Part shown: positions 55,990 through 64,000 of the stretch, piece after piece
Position numbering within the stretch: position 1 is the stretch's first letter
Layout of the letters: each line of letters begins with the position of its first letter
Source of the DNA: Hygrocybe punicea
Taxonomy: Eukaryota; Basidiomycota; Agaricomycetes; Agaricales; Hygrophoraceae
Assembly: GCA_963556145.1 (NCBI GenBank)
Contig: OY744462.1
Coordinates: forward strand, 8,184,001-8,248,000
DNA length: 64,000 nt
Reading direction: 5' to 3'
The notes under the pieces: model-generated
What the model was told of the DNA's origin: nothing
The model's input: the letters and a program-made list of their open reading frames with translations, nothing else
The model's database searches: none
Program-made: the position numbers and the translations under genes

Positions 55990-57825
55990 TTAACCCATCC
56001 CACCAGAATGCCTGCTTTCATCCGCTCCATATAAATCACCACCCTCAGAAGTTCCTGCAGCTCCGGTAATATCAAGGCCCTGTTGGTCTGGCGTTAACTG
56101 CAGATTTGGAACCAGTGTATGGAGGGGTGGAGCCGGGGGCGGAAATCCAACCATTTGGTTTGAAACAGGTGTTTGGCCTTGGTTTTGAGAGCGGAGATGC
56201 TTGTACTGGATGTATAACTTCAGGATATTCTCCTGGGCGTCTTGCTGTTCACGAGCCTTGTTTGCCTGGATCTCCATATGCTCTTTCTCCCACTCCATTG
56301 CCGAAGTCGAGTAACGTAGTCGCAGACTTTCTGTTCTGTACTTCTCAATTTTGACCTCTGCATCCTTCATGATTCGTTGATGTTCACGCTCCTTCCTCCA
56401 ATCCATCATGTCCACAGGAGCCATGTAAATGTTATCTAGATTTCCACCTGGGATTTGTTGCTCGAGTTCTGAATGAGATCATTGTCCACCTGCACGAGGA
56501 GGGCCATGTGGAGGTGCGGAACCACCACGGCCTCATGCAGGTGTGCGTAGCAAAGGACGCTGCGTGGAAACAGCACTGGAGGGGCCAGGTTCAGGAGGAG
56601 GTGTGGCGGCAGGTGAACCACTCATTAATGGTGTGATGGGCGATGGGATTGGGCTCGGATAGGGTGAATAACGAGGGGATGATGATGTAGATGCATGACG
56701 AAACTCAAGTTGATGCAGGGTGGAGAAATCAAATGGACCAGATGTTTCCGGCGAATGGATGAATGGACTGGGCGGTGTGGGTGGATTAGAAGATGGATTT
56801 CTTATGGGCTGAGTCACTGCTGATGCCTGGAAAGATGACTCAAATAGTGATGATGGCAATGACGGATATGGAGCCTGCAAGGGGTGGGGTGGAATTACCG
56901 TCCAGGGGTTATTCGGAGCTGAGACCATATGCCCAAAAGGGAGAGTTTCTTCACCAGGCAGCGTGGCTCTGTCAACCTGCTCCTCAACAACCTCGGCATC
57001 CTGGCCATCAGTCATCATATCGTCAGGTGGCGCTATGTGCGCTGCATTGGGAAATAGCAGCATGTGCGCTTCGACTTGAAGATCTTGACCTGGTTGTGAA
57101 GACACAACATGAGGGTTGTAACTTGGAATGGATCTCCAATAGCCATGCAGACGAGAAAACCACAGAAAATCGTGCTGAACCTTCACTAAGACATCCGTCT
57201 TTGAATCAGTCCCATTTTCAGGCCTGCAATATTGAGAACACTCACTCGCAAGATTCTGGTGCTCCGGGTGCACGGTTAACTGCTCCCATGTCAAGCCAGA
57301 ACCTGTGGAGCCGAGGAGTGTACATTTCTCGTGATATTTCATCTTGAGACTTTATTGATGGCATCAGCACCAAGGAAAAAGGCGGAAAAAGATGGAAACA
57401 GGTTGCACATATGTAGTAATTCGATCCGCAACCGATTTTGCGGACTTGGCGGGGTTTGCTTGGTAGTGCCGCAGATAATCAGGATTTCGGTCATTTCCAA
57501 AGACGTGTTGTGCAATCATTGTATGATACACGGATTTCTGTGTTTTGCCAACATCCTGACGACGCCCTTCAGCTCTTGCATCTTGAGTTGAATCAGAAAA
57601 CAGCATGTGTCGCTCCGCAGGGTATTCATCCAGCCAGTCGATGAGCCTTTCAGTCCTGGATGAATCATGTGAATCAGACCAGGAAACCTTGAAGGTCTCG
57701 ACAGCAGCCCCAGGGGTTTGCTTCTGCTTTCCTTTCGGAGGCATGCGGGGTCGTTTGGTGGATGGAGGTGAACAACGAGGTGAGTTATCGATTGCCCTTC
57801 TGCGTTTTCCTACGTTGTTTGCCAT
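55990..57825 (-). pseudogene. Accessory Myb/SANT-like protein of the Harbinger-type element
   Basis: Exon 57825-57409 (MANNVGKRRRAIDNSPRCSP; ERLIDWLDEYPAERHMLFSD; GKTQKSVYHTMIAQHVFGND), a 66-bp intron, then 57342 onward with HEKCTLLGSTGSGLTWEQL. After another intron near 57190-57255 follow QHDFLWFSRLHGYWRSIPSY, NPHVVSSQPGQDL, a long Pro/Ser-rich part and a C-terminal coiled coil (ERQRIMKDAEVKIEKYR-like). The first part resembles a trihelix/Myb-like DNA-binding fold found beside DDE_4 transposases in basidiomycetes. Two in-frame TGA codons at about 56470-56535 lie before ELEQQIPGGNLDN. At least the first could be a mutated CGA Arg codon. An intron covering both stops cannot be excluded. Confidence 0.65.
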
Positions 57826-58974
57826 ATATCCATTTCATACTCCGAACTCAGAGGGTATGCCGGGCTTTTGCCGGCTGTTCAACATAGACCCTGACAGCGT
57901 GTCCCACCGCATGATTTGAAGGCGCCTATTGTTGACACCAAATCCTCGAACCACCAGGCTGAGCAATGCTGATACACATGCTGTGTGTCTGAGGTCCGAT
58001 TCACACATTTTACCTATTTTTATTAGTTAGTTTTTGTTATGTACTTATTGTAGCACAACAAGCACAAATAAAAAGGATTGGATTCCCCCTTTTCCCCCAT
58101 CACAGTTGAGCTCAGAGCCTCCTTTGGATCAGCACTCACACCCCACACTTAGACACCCTCTCTGTGTATCAACATGTATATGAATGGTGTGCAAGCTTTG
58201 GTTCTGCTGCCTCGTTGATGATTAACCAATTGTTTGATTCCAATGAGTTGTTCGAGACAAACAAAAGCCGCAAGCACTTTGCTGATCATGAACTGGAGAA
58301 TTTGAGGTTCTTGTTTTCCGATACCAAGAGTGAAAATCCTGAGGTATCTTTTTCATGTCTCCACCAATTACAGGACTAACTTGATTCCAGGAATATTGGG
58401 GTGCATTCTGCTCCCCATTCATATTGCAGACCTTACCCCAGCACTTGCTTGCTGTCCATGGTGGCATCAATATTCCCAGAGTTACCTCAGGTACAGCGAA
58501 GACCGGGAAGCCCTTAGTTGCAATTGCCTTATCTGCTGCTGGAGTAAGTGTTCTTTCAATGAAGTCTGTAGATACTAATCTCATTGGCAGACTGAACAAG
58601 GCCTTACATTATGGTCAGCCAGTGATATCACAGTTGAGGAGCTGGCCACTAATAAAGGCAAGATATCTGTGAAGACCGTCAATCCGGTTACTGGCAGGGA
58701 GTTGAGCAGGGCAGTCGCATTTGGTGACACAAACTGGGGTCCTGCAATGTGAAAATATATGGTTTCACTGAATGAATTCCGCCCTGAAACAATCAAGAAA
58801 ATTCTCCAGAAAGCAGAGAAATACAAGAAAGTTGGTGGCAAAAACCCTATCTCGAAGAACACAGTTGACGATGATGAGGATGTGGAAGACAAATGGGCAT
58901 GTATTCGTGATTTCTCAGACAATGAGGATGACTGTAAAAACTTCCACAGTTTTTCCCTGCGTTGTGATTATTAA

Positions 58975-59559
58975 TTAGTCTCATAACAGGATTGCTGCTG
59001 ACACTGCCATCTGCCAGTGTCCAGTCACAATGCCACTCAGAGTCTGTATAGCCACCAAACTATGTTTCCCAACCTGGTTTCTATCTTTTATGTTCTCATC
59101 TTCAAGTTGTCGCTGCTTGTCATTCATTCCTTTCACATCCCTGCCAGTGCTCAGGCTAAAGCTGCAGCCACTGCTTATATCCCCAGGCCTTCATGATGCC
59201 ACTGCACCCAGCCTGAGTGGGCGGTGGTGAACCAGCCTTTTTTTTAGTAACACTTCATCTTTCTCCATCTTACCCATCTTGATCTCGAATTCTCATTCTT
59301 TTACCCCGTCTTAATTCTGCTTGTTCAGTTTTCATGGGCTCTTAAAAGATCTTTACATTTCTAATCTTAGTTCTGATCTTAAAAATGTTTTCCTCTTAAT
59401 TCCCCTTGATCTAAGAATGCTTCTTGAATAAGGACAAGACCTTTCTTGATTCAAGAACAACCAGTCTTAGCATAATTGTTCTTATATCTACTTAATTTTG
59501 GCATTAAGATCAGTTAAGACTGTTTAAGAAATTTTGAGTTTTCCTGATGTTGGGGAGAT
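58975..59559. other. No gene seen; TTAAGA/TCTTAA-rich stretch
   Basis: About 600 bp. The second half (59320-59530) is rich in TCTTAA, TTAAGA and GATCTTA words on both strands, probably an old fold-back element. Similar words occur at 44752-44850. Confidence 0.5.
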
Positions 59560-60815
59560 TAGAAGGTTCATTTTATATTCTACCTGCATACTTAGATACT
59601 TTTAGTCAACTATTAACTACATTTCAGCAAGGCTTGTAGAGCATAAAGGAGCCTCAGTGAGAAGGAGAACTCAGTGGCCACCTTGTTTGGTTTTCTCATT
59701 TTGGGCAAGCTTTGTGATGGAGAGATTTGATTGCATGATCTGATCATTGGGTCCAGGCCATCACAATGGCAGCAAATCAAATTGGATATCACATGAGCCT
59801 CGCAACCAAAAAAGGCAGGTCGTTGATTTCTCTCTTGTACTGAGAGTGAGACTGCTCCTTACTGAAATGTAGTTAATAGTTGACTAAAAGTATCTAAGTA
59901 TGCAGGTAGAATATAAAATGAACCTTGTAATCTCCCTAAACTGCAAGTAAATATAACAGCATTGCTAAAAAAGGAAGTTGTGAAACCACGCAGTTCCAAT
60001 TCACGTGGCCATGCAGCCTCAATCGTGCAAATAATAAAAGTGCATTTGTCACGTCATATGACAAAAGCACTTTTATTAATTTGCATGATCAAAGCTGCGC
60101 AATCATGTGAATTGGAACTGCACAGTTTCACAAAGTATACGTACTTCCTTTTTTGGCATTGCTGTTATATTTACTTGCTTCTGTGGGGCCATTTGGGGAG
60201 ACTACTACATTAATTTATCTTCTACCTGTATCCTCAGATTGTTTTAGTCAACTATTAGCTACATTTCAGCAAGCTTTGTGGAATATGAAGCAGACTCTGA
60301 CTCTGAGAGAGAAATCAACAAGCTTGCCTGTTTTGGTTGCAATGCTCATGTGAGATCAAATTTGATATGATTGGTCATTGTGATGTCCTAGCCAATGATC
60401 GGATCATGCAATCAAATCTCTACATTACAAAGCTTGCCCAAAATGGGAAATCCAAAAATAGCGGTTGTGCAGTTCTCCTTCTCATTGAGGCTGTTTCATA
60501 TTCTACAAAGCTTGCTGAAATGTAGCTAATAGTTGACTAAAACACTCTAAGTATACAGGTAGAAGATAAATTAATGTAGTAGTCTCCCCAAATGGCCATA
60601 GAAGCAAGTAAATATAATAGCAATGCCAAAAAAGAAAGTCCATGTACTTTGTGAAACCATGCAGTTCCAATTTGCATGATCACACAGCTTTCATCATGCA
60701 AATTAATAAAAGTGCTTTTGTCATGCCATATTTTTCTACCTTTCATTGACTTTACATAGATAGTATTGTGTCTATCTAGGTAATAACAAACTAGCTGCGT
60801 ATCATTCTCACACTG
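59560..60815. repeat. Nested fold-back repeats (two sub-families, alternating orientation)
   Basis: Sub-family A (CTACCTGCATACTTAGATACTTTTAGTCAACTATTA...TTTCAGCAAG) is at 59580-59637, inverted at 59861-59923, direct again with changes at 60220-60285 and inverted at 60497-60570. Sub-family B is a palindrome at 59943-60180 bounded by GCAAGTAAATATAACAGCA and its complement, with a partial copy at 60600-60740. A short direct repeat (GATAGTATTGTGTCTATCTAG) follows at 60757-60838. Relatives of B lie at 41820-41952. No coding potential. Confidence 0.8.
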
Positions 60816-61163
60816 AGATAGTATTGTGTCTATCTAGTCCTACAGGTTATTGAGCCCTGCATATCCACTGCATACCCTTTTTGTGTCCACTTCATCATGA
60901 CCACTGCTAGCACCCTTCAAGCCATTTCCAACTTTCTCCCCTCCGACATTCCCAAGCTTGCCTCCAATGGTCTCAATTAGGCAATCTTTGAGCTATGCTT
61001 CTCAGCTGCCATCAAAGCTAATGGACACTGGGGCCACTTTTAAGGCAAGGCCTCCAAGCCTTTGCCTCCTGGCACTCTGGACAACAGGACGCCAGCTCCA
61101 GACCCCACTGGAGAAAAGTGGGAAAAGGATGAGGCCATGGCAAAGAATATGCTCTTACTAGTG

Positions 61164-61322
61164 TTGGGGAAGTTCAGTTCAGTCCAGTTTTGGGCCTTTT
61201 TGCCCCAAACCGGAACTGAACCATTCGGTTCCTGCTAAAAAATCCTAAACTGAACCTGAAACCAATGTAAACCATTGACATCAGTTTGGTTTCAGTCCAA
61301 ACACAGTTCAGACTGTGAACCG
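61164..61322. repeat. GTTCAG/CTGAAC-rich miniature repeat
   Basis: About 160 bp packed with GTTCAGTTCAGTCC, CCGGAACTGAACC, TTCGGTTCC and CTGAACCTGAAACC words on both strands. It begins GTTGGGGAAGTTCAG and resembles short non-autonomous elements. No terminal duplication was fixed. Confidence 0.5.
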
Positions 61323-63049
61323 CCTGCCCTCAGTGCCATCTGACCTCACAATAGTGCCGCACACATCAATTGATGTGGCCAGCCTATATGCGAGGTGGGA
61401 TTGGGGTACTGAGGTGCTGTATTACATTTTTCAACTCCGCAACTCCGATTCCAACTCCAGTACCTGCCATGACAATTCCACATTACCACACCTTCCTTTT
61501 TTGTTCCCTTTTGCCTTTTGTCTTCTTTTGGACATCATTGTTTATTCTTGTTCTTGTTCCCTTTTTACCCTTTCTTCTAGAACAATCCAGACTGACCATG
61601 GACACATCCCCACATGACCTTGCTGTACCTGAACAGTCTCCTTGCTGACAGACATCATCACCATTGTCTTTTCCCTTCCCTTGACATATTCTTTACATCA
61701 TCGCACAACAAACTGATACACAATGGCTGTACTCCCAACACAGCTAATTACTGTAATCATCATTGGCAGCATTGCCATCACTTTCCTTATCAGTTTCTAC
61801 CTTGTTATGATCTATCTTTGGCATCGGCACCAAAACCCTTCTGCCATCAATATGTCCAACTTCCACCTCGACAATATCTGACCATGTAATTGACAATTGC
61901 CATTCCCAGATATATGGTTTCCACTTTTGTATTCCATGCCTACCATTACCCTCCCTGATCATCCGACGACATTCCTCATCTGCATGCATACTCTGAACAA
62001 TCCTTGATCACAAGACATTTTACTTTTCCTTCCAATCCGATCATCACTGAAGCACATTCTTTTGAACTTCAACCACAGACCATACAACTTCCCAATACAG
62101 TGAACCAACTCCTATTGTGTATTGTTCACACGTCATTGCTTCAATGCAGTACCCGACAACTTGTTCCAGCCTGTCACCTGTGCCATGAATCGAAACCTGG
62201 ACCCACATTCATTTATCCCTTTTCATCTGTGACCTTGATACCTCCCACATTCGTTTACAACAATACCCTTACTTGGATGGATACCGACATCAGGTGGACC
62301 GCATTGTTCCACACACAGGACAAGATATTGCCCCTCGATATGTCATTGACACAGACATTGTGATCCATCACAGCATATGCTGTTCACATGTCTGACCTCG
62401 ACTATCCCACCATCCTAGTTGGTTTTCCCCTAACACATTCCTTTGTTTTCTTTCATACTGACCTTGTCACTATATCCACACTACCTCAAGACACTCTCTT
62501 CACCAATCCCACACTGGACAATATCTCTCTTCAACCCAACCATGCAATGTACTTGCCAGACTGCACACTTGCCCATTACAGCAAGCGTAGACCTTGAATA
62601 GGCAATTCTGCATATCACATGATCCAATGACAAATCATCCGAGTCATCCGGACCTCCTCTATCCCTCAATGACATCTGGGCCTCCAGTTTGGATCGCAAG
62701 AACATCGACATGAGGATGCCTCATGTCTGCCTCATGGTGAACACATGGTGTAGTTAGACTTGCTGTAGCTTCATGGTTGGACTTCTATTTACATCCCCTC
62801 AAGACCAGTCACTATATCTACTGTTCTTGTAGTTGGTTCAGACTTTTTCTTCTTTTCTCTTCTTTACATTTAGTCTGGTTTTTGGGGCAGACCTTCTTAT
62901 CTTGGGTAACCCCCATGGCTCACATGACTTTAGACCATGAACCTCCCTCCTTTGTAGCAGTGTTGTCTTAGTTATAAGCAACAATGAAACTGCCTCCTAG
63001 TTAAGTTGATTGTTGCCGGAGCCCGCTGCAGAAGCGATCCATAACAATA
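61323..63049. other. No confident gene
   Basis: About 1.7 kb. Plus-strand frames at 61614-61889 and 62004-62597 are rich in His, Thr and Pro and depleted of CG dinucleotides, without known motifs. They may derive from an unrecognised decayed coding sequence. Confidence 0.4.
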
Positions 63050-63365
63050 ATTAATTCCACTTTCTTTTTTGAAACATGTTCTATTTACTTCAATACATTC
63101 TCTGAATCTATCTGGATATTAATTTTCATTCAGAGACCCCATTGGTCCAAATAGAAGTAGTTAAAAGATTATTCACAGAGCAGAGAAAACTCTGATCACT
63201 CCTTATACTCTAAAGTTTTGATCATAAAACACTCAGTCAAAATTTGTGGGCCAGTGATATTTGGACCAATGGGGTGTCTGAATGAAAATTAATATCCAGA
63301 TAGGTTCAGAGAATGTATTGAAGTAAATAGAACATGTTTCAAAAAAGAAAGTGGAATTGATTATA
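63050..63365. repeat. Inverted repeat, about 105-bp arms
   Basis: AATTCCACTTTCTTTTTTGAAACATG at 63053 is matched in reverse at about 63338-63363. Pairing continues inward to CCCATTGGTCCAAATA (63140-63155) against TATTTGGACCAATGGGG (63260-63276), with about 100 bp between arms. The arms are nearly identical, pointing to a young miniature inverted-repeat element. Confidence 0.9.
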
Positions 63366-63609
63366 TTACAGTATTCAAAAGAGTGGTAGTGTTCAAAGGA
63401 ACCATTAAACACTGTAGCAGGCCCACCAATTTGCCCCAATGTCCTTTAGATTATTTCCAAAAGTGCATTACTGAGCTTCCTGACATGTTTGAAGGAAGCT
63501 GGAATAATGTGTTGGAATTGTGTCTGACATTGTTTACAAATGTTACCTGCAAGGTTTGAAATAAATTTTATTCGGAGAATCATATTTTGGAATGTAATCA
63601 CTGATATCG
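63366..63609. other. No gene seen
   Basis: About 240 bp of AT-rich sequence between the inverted repeat and the kinase-like fragment. Confidence 0.5.
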
Positions 63610-64000
63610 GACATTCAATATATGGGAATTTCCCGCACTATATCCTACCCTCTCGCAAGCGGCTTGGCAGGAGCCTGGATATTATCTGGTCTTCCGGTAT
63701 CGAGTCGCCAACTTCTAAAGCAAGGACATTTAAGATTCCCCAGATGTTATAGTACCCGTAGAGCTTGAGAATGACTTGGCCTTGAAGGTTTTTCAAGAAT
63801 GCGTATGCATGAGCTTCGGATAAGAGTCGAGTACCGCTTTCGGTGTTAGCGCAACATCCACAACTTTACAGACAACAGAGAAGGGAGGCTTTCCCAGAGA
63901 TTCTTGACACAAATTTGTGAGCACGATGCAACCGAGTGCTGACCGCCGAGCTGAGTTCAGCTGAAAATCGCAGAGGCGGTAGTCGAGATCCATGCATGGG
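63610..64000 (-). pseudogene. Protein-kinase-like fragment, cut by window edge
   Basis: The minus strand reads FQLNSARRSALGCIVLTNLC and LTPKAVLDSYPKLM from the window edge. One base-shift later it reads EAHAYAFLKNLQGQVILKLY, GYYNIWGILNVLALEVGDSI and PEDQII. The second part resembles the N-lobe of small fungal protein-kinase-like proteins, in which a YG-x-Y-x-x-x-G-x-x-x-LALE-x-VG-x-S-x-PE segment precedes the catalytic loop. Catalytic residues would lie downstream and are not seen before the sequence loses frame at about 63640. The 5' part lies outside the window. Broken frame suggests a pseudogene, though an intron at the shift is possible. Confidence 0.5.

Larger units (their letters stand above)
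54092..57926. mobile_element. Harbinger-superfamily transposon (3,835 bp), two genes
   Basis: Terminal repeats of about 83 bp begin GGCGCCTTCAAATCATGCGG and differ at one base in the first 83. TA flanks both ends (54090-54091, 57927-57928); a 2-bp duplication is unlike the usual 3-bp TWA of PIF/Harbinger but is seen in ISL2EU-type relatives. It carries a single-exon DDE transposase on plus and a spliced accessory gene on minus, 181 bp apart. Both look damaged at key codons. The element splits an orphan gene. Confidence 0.92.
52706..58974 (+). pseudogene. Agaricomycete orphan gene split by a Harbinger-type element
   Basis: Starts head-to-head with the Plavaka-like gene, 167 bp between start codons (MSALAQTRIAMRAANADKHP). 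Lys/Glu/Ala-rich coiled-coil-like sequence follows (EMAEAR-ALKAEAKEQKKIEE), then QEIPDEVLVDLTD and Ser/Thr-rich GSQASKLKSKAPAS. A globular part reads WSNAHLRQGCQDVNQWRCIF, VPTYIHFVTSYHNPWTI and MQAIWNKVYG (53840-54005). After the insertion (54092-57926) the sequence resumes: EWCASFGSAASLMINQLFDS and NLRFLFSDTKSENPE (58183-58341), TLPQHLLAVHGGINIPRVTS (58428), GRELSRAVAFGDTNWGPAM-stop (58690-58752), and an acidic end. Stops in the first exon (after PGEQVPK) and at 58752 add to the damage. Function unknown. Confidence 0.6.

Noticed and set aside
1..64000. tRNA or rRNA genes
   Set aside because: No cloverleaf with T-loop GGTTCGAAT-type sequence or rRNA core was noticed on reading both strands. 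A covariance-model search would be decisive.

Overview
The window comes from a repeat-rich chromosome of a filamentous basidiomycete, most likely an Agaricomycete. Protein-coding genes carry many GT-AG introns of about 45-65 bp. The transposable elements are of kinds typical of mushroom-forming fungi: a Plavaka-like transposase, a DIRS/Ngaro-type tyrosine-recombinase retroelement, PIF/Harbinger and Tc1/mariner elements with accessory genes, and a DUF6698-like orphan family. No bacterial-type operon, CRISPR array, rRNA or tRNA was seen.

Layout. 1-4431: a giant inverted repeat around a 102-bp loop, full of CAG/CTG-type and other short tandem repeats; its left edge is cut by the window. 4600-5667: a 44-bp minisatellite. 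5786-9936: a decayed DIRS/Ngaro-like element (RT, RNase H, tyrosine recombinase) whose recombinase is split by two insertions. 9937-21629: a CpG-poor graveyard with a second 44-bp minisatellite, a fragment of a TOM1/HUWE1-type ubiquitin ligase, and a DUF6698-like pseudogene. 21630-28185: a three-level nest, in which a fold-back element contains a PIF/Harbinger transposon, which contains a Tc1/mariner transposon in its right terminal repeat. 28233-35405: the only clear host-gene island, with an alpha/beta hydrolase, a ZNF207/BuGZ-like zinc finger protein (head-to-head, 176 bp apart) and a membrane-anchored GH5 exo-beta-1,3-glucanase. 36339-38691: a long-TIR element with a GC-rich tandem-repeat core. 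38801-38980: a candidate two-exon microprotein gene. 41049-41448: a pali/SUR7-type pseudogene. 41982-44749: a second Tc1/mariner element. 47450-58974: a Uma2-like nuclease-fold pseudogene, a decayed Plavaka transposase, and an orphan gene split by a second Harbinger-like element (54092-57926). 59560-63365: fold-back repeats. 63610-64000: the edge of a protein-kinase-like pseudogene.

How things work together. The four DNA transposons share one layout: a transposase and a second multi-exon gene that converge tail to tail with a 110-210 bp gap, each reading inward from a terminal repeat. In the Harbinger-type elements the second gene looks Myb/SANT-like. In both Tc1/mariner elements it is a different protein with a conserved three-part layout (an N-terminal globular region, a WA-x-A segment, and a SAM-like C-terminus). 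This looks like the most novel candidate system here. Decay across the window repeatedly turns Arg codons of CGN type into Cys, His or stop codons, as expected if methylated CpG is being lost.
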